From NCBI GenBank assembly GCA_029582165.1, contig CM055887.1:16291190-16355189 (forward strand): a DNA stretch of 64,000 nt, given 5' to 3'. This document shows positions 1 to 11,348 of the stretch, one piece after another. A program made the translations under genes and the position numbers. Position 1 is the first letter of the stretch, and the number at the start of each line of letters is the position of its first letter. Source of the DNA: Portulaca oleracea. Its lineage: Eukaryota > Streptophyta > Magnoliopsida > Caryophyllales > Portulacaceae. The notes under the pieces are model-generated. The model saw only the letters and a program-made list of their open reading frames with translations, made no database searches and had not been told where the DNA came from.

Positions 1-98
1 TGGCCAAGGAGCTAGCCAATGAGGTGGGCTTTTCCTACACCAAATCAAAGCGTAGATTTGTCAACAGAGCAAACGTAGAGAACCTCTCGATGTATGGA
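1..98 (+). pseudogene. Reina-like Ty3 pol fragment, part 1 (protease region)
   Basis: Frame 3 gives a peptide with AKELANEVGF and SKRRFVNRAN. It resembles the stretch before the protease strand in plant chromovirus (Reina-type) polyproteins. The frame runs into the solo LTR at 99 and resumes in register at 11349, once the LTR and the duplicated ATGGA are discounted. The upstream part lies outside the window. The assignment rests on the continuation into a clear reverse transcriptase after 11761. Confidence 0.5.
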
Positions 99-339
99 TG
101 TAAAACCCCGGAAAATCCGATTATAAATACCGTTACGTCGTTGGTATTATTTTTTACGTTCGTTAATTATTTCTGTGTTTAAATTATCAACACTTGAGCT
201 CATAGGACCGTCGTGGGATTATTAAGGGTAATATAGTCTTCTCTACGTGCATGGTTATGCATGGGACTAGAGGTATTTTGGTAAATTACATGTTAATTAT
301 TGATGATTATGTGTTAGTTTTTATTTAATTAATTATGGG

Positions 340-425
340 GTACTTTAGTATTATTATTAGTACTATTATTTATTATTAGTAGTATTATTATTCTTATTCT
401 TATTCTTATTATTAGTATTGTTTAG
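340..425. repeat. Degenerate ATT/TTA microsatellite in the LTR
   Basis: Runs of attatt, tagtatt and ttcttattc repeats are followed by a T tract. This is low-complexity DNA inside the solo LTR. Confidence 0.7.
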
Positions 426-599
426 AATTTTTTTTTTTTTAAAAAAAATCTTTTTCATAGTGCTATAGTGGGCGGTTAAGGGACTTGTTCCCCAAGCCTA
501 AATTTGCTAAATTAAGTAGTAATTTTCACTAATTAACCTTAATTAACTCTCCTAATATCAACCCTAAACCCTAATCTCTATCTACATCTCTCTTCCTCT

Positions 600-1060
600 T
601 CCGCTTGTTCTTCCTGTGCAACAACCGACCACCGCCGGAAACCCGTCGCCGCCGGACCTCCCCGGAAACCGCCTGCAACCACCACTGCGGCGCATCACCA
701 CCACCACAGATCACCGCTCTCGCACGCTGTCTCTCTCTCTCGCTTTCCCTCCCTCTCTCTGTCCCGTCCTTCGCCGCGGACGCCGCCGCCACTGTGGCAA
801 CCGCCACCGCCGCACCGCCTGCTCGTACCACCAAACTCGCCATGACGCCGCCGCGACACCTTGGAGCCACCGCACGTCGCTGTCGTCCGGAACGTGAAGG
901 AGACAACAACTCCTATTACTATAGTTGCACATCGAACCCAGAAACCGCACCACCGACCAATTCGACCACCACTACGACCCAGCCGACGACCCCGCCACCG
1001 GACTCCGCCCTGACCGCCGCCGGAACGCTGCCTGACGCCACAGTAATTGCCTCAGTGCCG
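600..1060 (+). other. C-rich segment of the LTR (probable leader region)
   Basis: This GC-rich block of CCACCGCCG-type triplets gives overlapping Pro/Thr/Arg-rich open frames on both strands. Equivalent but poorly alignable blocks sit at the same relative place in the LTRs at 46440-46960 and 51716-52060. In the 46-kb copy it follows a TATA-like tataaata at about 46376, so it may be transcribed leader. I do not regard the open frames as genes. Confidence 0.5.
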
Positions 1061-1128
1061 TCCCTCTTTAGTAAATATACTAACCCTAGTTTTCTTTGTT
1101 TTCCCTATATTACTGTTAGTAGTTTTAT

Positions 1129-2565
1129 TGATAAGCCGCAAGTGCACGGGTGAAATTGTAGCATAAATCAAGGTCGTTCCCACAGGGACTTTTCCTTTCA
1201 ACGCACTGAACTAGCCTCCTAGTTGATCGCTAAGTCGATCCGGTTTTTGTTTTGAATCATCTAAATCTAATTCTAATCACAATCAAGAACTAAACAAACG
1301 AATATTCACACAAACTTTTCTGATTTAATCAAGGTAAAAAGGCGTTCAGGGGATGAAACCTAAGTCAAATAACGAATCAACGATGTGGATTGAACTTTCA
1401 TTTCATTACTTTGCACAATCAAGGTTCGATAATCGCATAGAGTACTTCGCAATGAGATTTTGCCACTAGAGCGAATTGCCAAGACTAACCAAGCACCTAC
1501 TTTCGTGGTTATTTCGATTTAGTCAAGGTTAAAGATCAAATTATCTCAAGAACCCTAGTTAAAACTTCTATGTCTAGATAATTTTAACTAGTTTAATCTA
1601 GGTTTTCAGGTAATCAAACTTCTCCTTTCGGTACTTCATTCAACAACCTATTAACATGCTATTGGTGATCAAGCAAAAGCAATAACGATTCAATTCAAAG
1701 ACCAAATAGATTGAAGCAAACTAAATTCATAATAATTCAATCCAACAAAGTTAATTCATCAAGAAACTTCAAAGGTTCATCCCCTAAACTAAAAGAACTA
1801 CTCACAATTCATGTTTAAAACTACAAAGCAATTGAAATCTAGTCTAGAAAGAATATGGAAATCTATGAGAGATTGAGAAATAAACCCAAGTGAAGAACAA
1901 ACTTGCTAGGAATCAACAATGGAGAACTTTTGCTCCTCCACTTCAAAGTGTATTCAAGTTGCTCTTCGATCTTCAATCTTCTCTCAATCTTCAATGGTGG
2001 ATGGAATATGGAATATGAATGATATGATTAGAGCAGTGAAAATGGGATGATGATGGATGATTCTCCTCTACTCGGCCAGAAATCCGCATAATATGGGCAA
2101 ACATCAACTCAAAACCGCCGAAAATGAAAAGACAGGAGAGGCACGGACCGTGCCAGGGGTGACACGGACCGTGCTCCATGTGACACGGACCGTGCTCCCT
2201 GTGACACGAACCGTGTTAGCTTTCTTCTTGAATTTTCTCACTCTCTGGCCATAGACACGACCCGTGCTCTTCCTGGGGGCACCCGTGTCACTGCTTTCTC
2301 GAGCCTAGGGGTACTTTGGGCCATTGTTTGGGCCTTGGATGATCCAACACCTCACTTCTTGGTCCTTTAAGCTCATAACTTGGATCTACACTTGCTTTTT
2401 GGGCTCGGTTTACATCGATTCTTCACAAATTCCTATAAAACTCACCAAACTCCAAACCAAGTGTAATATGGGAAATTCGGGTATAAAATAACATAATCAA
2501 ATCAAATATTCCCCAAATTCTCATCAAAACAACCAAGTTCTCATATATACAAGAAGCACTTATCA
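1129..2565 (-). repeat. 3' LTR of the gag-pro element
   Basis: The LTR runs from TGATAAG to CTTATCA, a 7-bp inverted terminal pair. It is colinear with 7397-8833 at the same length of 1437 bp. It contains the 21-bp palindrome array at 2142-2215. Confidence 0.92.
2142..2215. repeat. Array of CACGGACCGTG palindromes at exact 21-bp spacing (left LTR)
   Basis: CACGGACCGTG or a one-base variant starts at 2142, 2163, 2184 and 2205, always 21 bp apart. Variant half or full sites follow near 2257 (CACGACCCGTG) and 2280. Each core is an 11-bp palindrome (CACGG, A, CCGTG). The spacing equals two turns of B-DNA. Confidence 0.9.
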
Positions 2566-2596
2566 AAATCCCCCATGCTTAGTCTTTGCTTGTCCC
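2566..2596 (-). promoter_or_regulatory. Polypurine tract and preceding motif of the gag-pro element
   Basis: On the minus strand the 3' LTR is directly preceded by AAGCATGGGGGATTT. This is the expected place and composition for the plus-strand primer of reverse transcription. A near copy occurs internally at 4368-4397, and another in the element at the right end of the window (63718-63750). Confidence 0.75.
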
Positions 2597-4367
2597 TAAG
2601 CAAATCCAAACTCAAAAGAAAAGGCAAAGAAAGAAAATGAAAGAAAATAAAAGAAAACGGGAACAAAAAGACTCAAAGAACTCAAAGCAAAAACAAAAAG
2701 ACTCAAAAGTAAAAATAACAAAAAACGAAACCTTTTTTTATATAATTACAACTCTTAAGGATGGCATCGATAGGAAATTCAATCAACCCAATCTAATCTA
2801 AAATATAGCCCAAGAGTGAAAAAGAAGCCAATTTACACAAGTAAATTGAAGACAAATTATTCAAGAATGGTACTCATCAAGTTCAACCAATCACCCTTAA
2901 TCACTGAATGAGATAAGAAGGCACATGTTAAGCATGAAACTAGGTATGAATGAAGAGCAAACTCACTTTCTGGGAATGTGGAAACACTCCTCTCATGTGT
3001 TTAAATATATAAAAAATCATTGAAAGTTCGCTCAAACACTCAAACCAAAGTCACAACCAACCACGTACTTGCTAAGAATCTCAACTCTCCACCGCAATTT
3101 GCAAAGCAACAATGACAATCAAGAGGACTTTCAAGGGTTGTAACGGGGCTAGGGTTAAGGGTAAGGAGTGGATAATATTTGGGAATCGTGGAGCTAAAAG
3201 CCAAAGCTTGAAATTATTTCGCACCAATTCGACATACATACACTCTCACCACTTAAAATCAATCCAAATCAACCCCACAAACAATTGGAAACTTGCCTCA
3301 AAACAAAAGAAACACAATGTCAAACACTTTATTCTTTTTTTCTTCTTTTTTCCGGAATTCTTCGATTTTTTTTCTTTTTTCTTTTCACATTTTTTCTTTT
3401 TTCTTTTCTTTTTTTTCTTTTCTTTTTTCTTGAATGAAACATACACACAAACAAACAAACTCACACTTATATACAACTCACTAGGCAAGTTCCAACTCTA
3501 CCCAACCACTTCAATGTACATAATTTGGGGAATCAAATCAATATTTACAACTCAACCCAATCCCCATCACAAACCAAACCACCAAAGTAACCACAATCAA
3601 CCCAACTTCATCCTCAACACATTTCAAGCAATGGCTTAAGGGTAGGAAATATATAATCGGCCAAGGCTCATAATGTGGGTTCAAGAAAAGAAAAAGTCAA
3701 GGCAAGAAAGGGCTAACTAAGGATATTCTGATGTAAACGGGTGGTCAAGGCTTGCGGGTTCAAATCCTAATGCCTCTATCATCTTGTCAATGTACAACGC
3801 ATAGCAATTCCAAGGAGATGCAAAGCAAATGAAGGAGGATGCAACAATGGTGAGTTACTCATGGAAATTAGACTAATAAAAATGACTAGTCTTTTCTTTT
3901 AGGCTTATGTGGACTCACGGGTAGCGCTCAACAATCATTACCTAGTTTAAAAAGATATGCATATGCACAACTCACTCTTACAATAGAAACAAAGGCAATC
4001 GGTCTTACTATCCTAGCACAATTCTCACAACAATTAGCTTCACAACTCATGTCAATTTACAGTCTTTCACAAACGGGCTATACAGGATCAAATCAAGTCA
4101 AAAGAAAAACTATCTCGCCAAATCCTATATTAAACCTTTTTGTTTTTTTTTCTTTTTCTATTTTTTTCTCTTTTTTTTTCAAAAACCTTTTACAAGACTA
4201 AAAATGAAAATAAGAAAATAAGAAAACGAAAACGAACTACGAAAAGAGGAAATTAAAACTACAAGCAAATCTAGAAAACAAAGAAAATAAAAACAAAACA
4301 AAAGAAAAAGACTCAAAACAAGTTAAAAACGACTCAAAACACACATATCCACAAAAAGGTTACACAA
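2597..4367 (-). other. Non-coding 3' internal region of the gag-pro element
   Basis: No credible ORF is present. The region is rich in A and short pyrimidine runs, with long homopyrimidine tracts at 3331-3431 and 4137-4187 on the plus strand. It fills the space where pol would be in an autonomous relative. Confidence 0.6.
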
Positions 4368-4397
4368 ATCCCCCCATGCTTGAACCGAGCATTGTCC
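4368..4397 (-). other. Internal polypurine-like motif
   Basis: The minus strand reads GGACAATG, then a spacer, then AAGCATGGGGGGA, closely matching the tract next to the 3' LTR. It could be a second (central) plus-strand primer or a relic of duplication. Confidence 0.55.
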
Positions 4398-4524
4398 GCA
4401 ATGCGAAACATCACCCGAGAAGCAAAGGAAGAAAACACAAATCTAGAAGAATCAAAAATAAAAAGAAGAAAAATAAGGAAAAATTTTAGAAAATCCTAAA
4501 AAAAATAAAATAAAATCGAAAAAG

Positions 4525-4549
4525 CTTGGGTTGCCTCCCAAGAAGCGCT
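4525..4549 (-). other. 25-base hairpin motif shared with the element at 62.5 kb
   Basis: The minus strand reads AGCGCTTCTTGGGAGGCAAC followed by CCAAG. CTTGGG and CCCAAG can pair as a 6-bp stem around AGGCAA. The same 25 bases occur at 62557-62581 on the plus strand, in each case just after the gag-region ORFs. A flanking block about 20 bases upstream is also similar. Confidence 0.85.
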
Positions 4550-4581
4550 TGTTTAATGTCCTAAGCTGGACAAGGTACCTC

Positions 4582-7299
4582 TCAACCCGGTGAATAGTCC
4601 ATAACTCCATAGCCAAGGGCTTTTGGAGCTTCACATTGCATAGTACCTCCAAACGTCTTCAAATTGACCCTACAGTTTGGGTCAAACCCATCACCTCCTT
4701 CAGAAATGGAGGGATCACCATCATCAAACCTGAAAAACTCATTGAAATCACCCTTGTTAATAGCATAAGGCACGTTCTTGATGATGTTAGGTGGGAGCAA
4801 AATTTCTTTTATTCCCACTCTTGCATCGCCAAGTTCATGGCCTTTATCAATAAATAAACCACAAGAATTTGCAACAAAATGGTCACGAGATTTCTCAAGC
4901 TTTTCACTCTCCAGTACATGCACACAATCATCTTTCTTTTCACAAATCAAACCATCAACATTCTTATCCTTCTCACCAAACACATCAACACCAAAGCAAG
5001 GGGAAACGCCACGTGGCAAAACATCACGGAATAAATCAAACTCAAGTTCATGTTCCCCTATCCTAAACTTCATCTTTCCACATTGTACATCTATGACACA
5101 CCCTACGGTAGCAAGAAAAGGTCTCCCCAAAATGATTTGGGTACGGAATCTTCGGGCATATCAAGGATGACGAAATCAATCGGCACATAGCAATCACCCA
5201 CCTTAAGGGGAAAATCCTCCAAAATACCCTTAGGGTACTTGATAGAACGATCCGCCATTTGCAATGACATGGTAGTTGGTCTCAACTCTCCTAGGTTCAA
5301 CCGTTCATACAAAGAATAGGGCATTAAGCTTACACTAGAACCCACATCACACAAAGCTCGGTCAACGGTTAAGCTACCTAGGCCACATGGAATACTAAAG
5401 CTTCCCGGGTCCTTAAGCTTAGGAGTAAGCTTGTTAAGAACCACAGAACTACATTCTGCAGTCAAAGCAACTTCCTCAATTTCATCAATTTTCCTCTTTT
5501 TAGAGAGGATTTCTTTCAAAAACTTTGCATACAAAGGCATTTGAGATAAAACATCCAAAAACGGCACATTCACATTCAATTGCTTTAACATATTAAAGAA
5601 CTTGCCGAATTTTGCATCAAATTTAGCGTTAGCATATCTTTGAGGAAATGGTAACGGTGGTTTGTAAACTCTAGGTGGAGATGAAGGTCGGGTTTCGGTG
5701 TTCTCTTTTGAATGCTCACTCTCAAGGTCTTTCTCTCTTTGAAAACCAAAACATTCTCACTAGGCCTCTCAACCTCTTTCTCAACCACAACTCCCCCATG
5801 CTTGACATTTGGCACGCTAGGTCCCTCATATTGTGTCCCACTCCTCAAAATAATGGCATTACATTGCTCCTTAGGGTTAGGTTCGGGCTTTCCGGGAAGC
5901 ATTCCCGGAGGGGTAGTGGAGGTACCAGCTTGAATGGCAATTTGATTCTCAAGCATTTGAGTGTGGGTGCTCATAAGGTCAACTTTAGTAGCTAGGGCCT
6001 TAATCACCTCATCTTGTCTTTGTTGATGCTCAAGTTGCCGTTGTTGATGATGTTGTTGAGACAACATCAAAGCTTGTATCATAGCCTCTAGGTTAGGCTT
6101 TTGGGGAGCTTGTGGTGGACGTGCTTGGGGTTGTCTTTGTCCTTGGGGTTGACCCATTTGGTTATTATTCCGGTAAGAAAAGTTCGGGTGGAACCTAAAA
6201 CCGGGATTGTAAGTATTGGAAAAATTCAAGTTTTGCCTATTAGAAGGGTTACCAATATAGTTAACCACTTCGGTCGATTCATTGCTAACCAACCCACTAG
6301 GACAATTCAAGGTCTCATGCTCATATGATTGACACGACGCACATGGTTGGGGAGGGGGAGCATTCACATTCAACAAATCCATCTTCTTAGTCATGGCATC
6401 CAACTTAGCATTCAACATAGAAATGGCATCAACTTCATATTTACCTCCCGTCCTCTTGGAACGGGGCTTTGACCACTAGTAGCTATTGATTGCCATCTCC
6501 TCAATCAAAGTTTGAAGTTCCGCCACTGTTTTGGACACGATGTTGCCTCCCGCCGCCGCTAAGATGTTGGCCCTCAAGTTGTCATCCACCCCGTTGTAGA
6601 AAGCTTAGATCGGGACCCATGGTTCTAAACCATGGTGGGGGCATTGACGTAAGAGGTCCTTGAACCTCTCCCATGCTTCATAGAGGGAGTCATCCGGCTC
6701 TTGGACAAATGTTGAGATTTGATTCCGGAGGCTCGTCAACTTGCTAGGAGGAAAGTACTTCGCCAAGAAGAAGCTAGCAAGTTGGTCAAAAGTAGTGATG
6801 GCAGAGCTTGATGGAAGAGCATCCAACCACTCCCAAGCCTTCCCTTCAAGTGAAAAGGGAAACAATCGCAGCTTGATTGCATCGGGCGTTGCACCATTTG
6901 CCTTAAAAGTCTCACAAGCTTGGTTGAATAGGCGAAGGTGCCGGTTGGGATCTTCATTGGGGAGGCCATGGAATGGGTTGGCCTTCACCAAATTGATGAG
7001 TGAACTCCTCAGCTCGAAATCGCCAGCGGCACTCTTGGAGGATTAATGGCGGAGGGTTGATTTGTGACATTCGGCATCACATAGGAGCCAAGCGTGATTC
7101 TAGGCTCTCCACTGCCGCCACCGCCGGACATGGTGTTCTTTCGCTTGGAGTTCTCTTCTTGTCTTCTCCGGGCGTACTCTAACTTTTGCTTCTTTCGCCG
7201 GGAGCGAAAGGTTCTTTCGATTTCAGGATCGAGCTCAAAGAGTGGAGCATTTTGCATGCACGTAGAGTAAACCTCGCAAGACAATAACCAAAACACCAA
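4582..7299 (-). pseudogene. gag-protease reading frame of the TR-GAG-like element (broken)
   Basis: On the minus strand, 6991-6605 encodes a retrotransposon Gag domain (EAWERFKDLLRQCPHHGL near its end). 6418-5585 carries a CCHC zinc knuckle, CASCQSYEHETLNC. 5591-5103 and 5130-4582 carry a retropepsin-like protease with the active-site region ALCDVGSSVSLMP and the later GRPFLATVG strand. In-frame stops lie near 6605 and 6478, and frames shift near 5690 and 5115, so no full polyprotein can be made. A basic segment at 7299-7009 may be the Gag N-terminus. Gag would package element RNA and the protease would cut Gag. Nothing downstream resembles polymerase or integrase. Confidence 0.85.
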
Positions 7300-7372
7300 G
7301 GAAAATCAAAACAGAAAATAAATGACTTAGGCAACCTTAGGGTATTCGTTCAGTGGCTGGCTAGGGACAAAG

Positions 7373-7390
7373 TCCCCGGCAACGGCGCCA
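7373..7390 (-). promoter_or_regulatory. Primer binding site, tRNA-Asp type
   Basis: The plus strand reads TCCCCGGCAACGGCGCCA, which I recognise as the 3' end of plant tRNA-Asp(GUC) including CCA. The minus strand is therefore an 18-base primer binding site. It starts six bases inside the 5' LTR. Confidence 0.88.
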
Positions 7391-7396
7391 AAAACT

Positions 7397-8833
7397 TAAT
7401 AGGCCGCAAGTGCACGGGTGAAATTGTAGCATAAATCAAGGTCATTCCCACAGGGACTTTTCCTTTCAACGCACTGAACTAGCCTCCTAGTTGATCGCTA
7501 AGTCGATCCGGTTTTTGTTTTGAATCATCTAAATCTAATTCTAATCACAATCAAGAACTAAACAAACGAATATTCACACAAACTTTTCTGATTTAATCAA
7601 GGTAAAAAGGCGTTCAGGGGATGAAACCTAAGTCAAATAACGAATCAACGATGTGGATTGAACTTTCATTTCATTAATTTGCACAATCAAGGTTCGATAA
7701 TTGCATAGAGGACTTCGCAATGAGATTTTGCCACTAGAGCGAATTGCCAAGACTAACCAAGCACCTACTTTCGTGGTTATTTCGATTTAGTCAACGTTAA
7801 AGATCAAATTATCTCAAGAACCCTAGTTAAAACTTCTATGTCTAGATAATTTTAACTAGTTTAATCTAGGTTTTCGGGTAATCAAACTTCTCCTTTCGGT
7901 ACTTCATTCAACAGCCTATTAACATGCAATGGGTGATCAAGCAAAAGCAATAACGATTCAATTCAAAGACCAAATAGATTGAAGCAAACTAAATTCATAA
8001 TAATTAAATCCAACAAAGTTAATTCATCAAGCAACTTCAAAGGCTCATCCCCTAAACTAAAAGAACTACTCACAATTCATGTTTAAAACTACAAAGCAAT
8101 TGAAATCTAGTCTAGAAAGCATATGGAAATCTATGAGAGATTGAGAAATAAACCCAAGTGAAGAACAAACTTGCTAGGAATCAACAATGGAGAACTTTTG
8201 CTCCTCCACTTCAAAGTGTATTCAAGTTGCTCTTCGATCTTCAATCTTCTCTCAATCTTCAATGGTGGATGGAATATGGAATATGAATGATATGATTAGA
8301 GCATGAAAATGGGATGATGATGGATGATTCTCCTCTACTCGGCCAGAAATCCGCATAATATAGGCAAACATCAACTCAAAACCGCCGAAAATGAAAAGAC
8401 AGGAGAGGCACGGACCGTGCCAGGGGTGACACGGACCGTGCTCCATGTGACACGGACCGTGCTCCCTGTGACATGGACCGTGTCAGCTTTCTTCTTATAT
8501 TTTCTCACTCTCTGGCCATAGACACGACCCGTGCTCTTCCTGGGGGCACCCGTGTCACTGCTTTCTCGAGCCTAGGGGTACTTTGGGCCATTGTTTGGGC
8601 CTTGGATGATCCAACACCTCACTTCTTGGTCCTTTAAGCTCATAACTTGGATCTACACTTGCTTTTTGGGCTCGGTTTACATCGATTCTTCACAAATTCC
8701 CTACAAAACTCACCAAACTCCAAACCAAGTGTAATATGGGAAATTCGGGTATAAAATAACATAATCAAATCAAATATTCCCCAAATTCTCATCAAAACAA
8801 CCAAGTTCTCATATATACAAGAAGCACTTATCA
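7397..8833 (-). repeat. 5' LTR of the gag-pro element
   Basis: This is the partner of 1129-2565. Its inner end has mutated from TGATAAG to TAATAGG, while the outer end keeps CTTATCA. It carries its own copy of the 21-bp palindrome array. Confidence 0.92.
8409..8482. repeat. Array of CACGGACCGTG palindromes at 21-bp spacing (right LTR)
   Basis: Cores start at 8409, 8430, 8451 and 8472, each 21 bp apart. The last is CATGGACCGTG. The fourth unit differs from its counterpart in the left LTR, whereas the spacing is unchanged. Confidence 0.9.
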
Positions 8834-11348
8834 TTTATCAATATTAATTGCTGTAGATTCGTGCAATCTGATACAAATGTGTGAATAGGATGACTGTATA
8901 TTCTAGTTTTTTTAATTGTTTAAATTTTTTTGTATTTCCTTTCTTAATATTTATTAATATGTGAAGTATATTGTTTGTGTTTTATGTGTATCATGTTTGG
9001 GGTTCTTAATTGTTAGTATTATTTTTATGCATGATTATTATGATTATAAGTTAATTACTAGTTGCAAATATTATGATTAATATTTACTAATAGCTCTTAT
9101 TACTAGTTGGAAGGAGTTGCGTTTTAAATCTCATTTCATGTTACGATTTTGAGTTGAACCTTGAGTTTATTCGTTTTGAGAGTTGAGTCAAAACTTTAGT
9201 TTATAATTTTATTATTATATTATAATTCTAAAAAAACAATGTCTCTAAATCTCCTTGGTTGTTTTGCTAATTTAAAAATTATATTATGTTTAGTAAAGTT
9301 TTGATCTCTGATGTATTGATCATATTATTTTGGTTATTATCATGTGCGGTTGTAATACGAGTTTTATCAATTTTTCTTTATTTAAAGTTACTTCAAATTT
9401 TGGTCTTGAGTGAAGGTTTAGCATTCTTGCGGTGTGTGATTTATTCTATAAAGTTTCGATATCGGAAAATTTAAGTTTTATGTCGGTCTTAACGTTACGT
9501 TTTAAAGGAGGTGTTTACTTTGAAACTTTTAATTGTTTATGTATGAATTTGTGTTAGTTTATGTGTAATTTGACCTTGGCTATGTTAGGGGAGTTAAGGG
9601 GGATGTCTTTGCCTTTAGTAGACTGTTTAGAATCTCAAATTGGAGTCCCGTGATAGTGTGGTTGAAAATTAGGATCGACAAACCCAAAATGAAAACGGGT
9701 CAGATTGGACAGATTTCATAAGTCATACTAAATCGGTCACCATAATTCATGTAGTTAATATTTAGCCCTACCTTTTGGTTTGGAAATACCTTAGGATGTT
9801 AGCTTTCATAGAAATTTTGCGGATCAGGATTTTGATGTGTATATTCTGAGTTACGACCCAAGTAGCGTACCTAGGTCAAAACTGGACAGGTTGTGTAATT
9901 GGCTGTTTTTGAGGACATTAGGAGGTGTTTTTAGTCTCGTGGTCAACATAAGAGTTTTAGTAGATATCTGGAAGTTTCCAGAAAGTCTAAAATCATACCC
10001 ATAGAAGGTTGGGAAGTCAAGTTATAGTTTGTTTTATTTGAGTATTGAATTTTGTCCAGTTTGCTTTTTGAATAAATGTGTAGTCGTGCGTGTGAATTAT
10101 TTATTTATTTTAATATGGAAGTGTGGTGATGTGTGATAGTTTATATTATGTGAACTATGTTTAAAATGTTAATTTATGAATGATGAGAACCTTACAGTGT
10201 TCCTAGGGGTGGATTAGGTGGAAATTAGATTGCGTTAACTCCGTACGACGCGTTTTTAATTTTAAAAATTTCGTTATTTTAGGTGCGTTCTAAACCGTTC
10301 GATCTAGTGAGCTCAAGTGTGTTCTGAAGTAAGGAGAAGAATAGTCATGTAATGTCTATGTCCTAATCCCCTTATGGATGCGTTTTATGTGTTTTATGGT
10401 TTTACTATATTTTGGAAATTGCATCCAGAAAGGGGATTTATTGTAAAATTGGTTGTCTGATTGGTATTGTTATGTTTCTTTGGGTAGGTAAAATGTGGAC
10501 AGTCGTTTACGTGTGATTTGGAAATGGTTTTGAAAATTTGGGATTGGATTGGATTGGATTGTTTGAGTTGGATTGGTACGATATTAAACCCGATTAATAA
10601 TTCAAACGTAACGTAAATGCGGGTTCGGGCAACGCCCCCGAAGATCAGGATGTGGTATCCTGCAGGGGGGTTGTCAAGAGATCAGGGATGCCTGATAAGT
10701 GCTACTTCCCCGGGGTTAGTTATATGCACGTGTGTGAAATGGATGGCCATCCGTATATTGAGATTGTGATTGATTGAGTTTGATATTGAGATTGAGATTG
10801 TGATATGAATATAGCGAAGTCATTGGACTTCGAGGGCAAAATAAGCAAGGTCCGCCCACTTAATAAATTTGAAAGATGGTTATGGTTGGTTGGGAAAGAA
10901 ACTTGGTTTTGAAAGGGTTTGACTTATTCACTTCTTCCCCTAAAATGAATTGAAATGATTTTTAAATGGTTTTAACGGTTAGGGGTAGACATTATTGAGT
11001 CATCTTCATGTTTTAAATGTTTTGTTTTCAGGTGAAGAATTCTATGCTGGGAATGGGAATTAGCAAGTGAGGACGTTCGTTAGATTTTATTGTTTTGAAT
11101 AAAGAGTTTAGTTGTGTTGATTAGACTTGAAATCTTTCAGTAGTTTCTGTTATGTCTTGAATTCGGATTTTTTGCTAAGTTTAATTCGAAGTTGGTTTGT
11201 TTAGTTAATCTCTGTTCTTGCCTTGTACTTCTCCGGAGGTACGGAAGTGACGCCCGACTTTCCTTTGACTTTTCTGCTGTTTTCTGTTGGTCAATGTTAG
11301 GTTTGACAGTTAGGTTTTAAAATCGATTTTCCAGGGCGTTACAATGGA

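Larger units (their letters stand above)
1129..8833 (-). mobile_element. Non-autonomous Ty3 element with gag-protease only (TR-GAG-like), minus strand
   Basis: This 7705-bp element has two 1437-bp LTRs and a perfect 5-bp duplication TTTAT (1124-1128 and 8834-8838). Read on the minus strand the order is 5' LTR, tRNA-Asp primer site, broken gag-protease, 2 kb of non-coding A/T- and purine-rich DNA, polypurine tract, 3' LTR. No reverse transcriptase, RNase H or integrase can be read in it, so it must have moved with enzymes from elsewhere. Hand comparison of the LTRs finds roughly 22-25 differences (about 1.6 percent), so insertion was fairly recent. It sits inside the older solo LTR. Confidence 0.92.
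99..11343 (+). mobile_element. Solo LTR of a Tekay/Del-like Ty3 element, split by a nested element
   Basis: The LTR begins TGTAAAACCCC at 99 and ends GGCGTTACA at 11343, flanked by the 5-bp duplication ATGGA (94-98 and 11344-11348). Removing the nested element 1129-8833 and its duplicated TTTAT leaves about 3535 bp. It is related along its length to the LTRs at 46077-49214 and 51288-54753, sharing the start, a C-rich block, a segment around 10.2-10.8 kb and the end. No internal region adjoins either side, so it is a solo LTR. The lineage is inferred from LTR length, the iMet primer site and the gag start of the relative at 54.8 kb. Confidence 0.85.

Noticed and set aside
560..585. AAACCCTAA runs resembling telomere repeats
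   Set aside because: Only two imperfect units, inside an LTR leader; such sequence is common in plant leaders.
605..1153. 182-codon open frame as a protein-coding gene
   Set aside because: It is a Pro/Thr-rich frame from C-rich low-complexity LTR sequence, with equally open frames on both strands.
2142..2215. 21-bp repeats as a CRISPR array
   Set aside because: Units are palindromes with 10-bp similar spacers inside a eukaryotic LTR; no cas genes.
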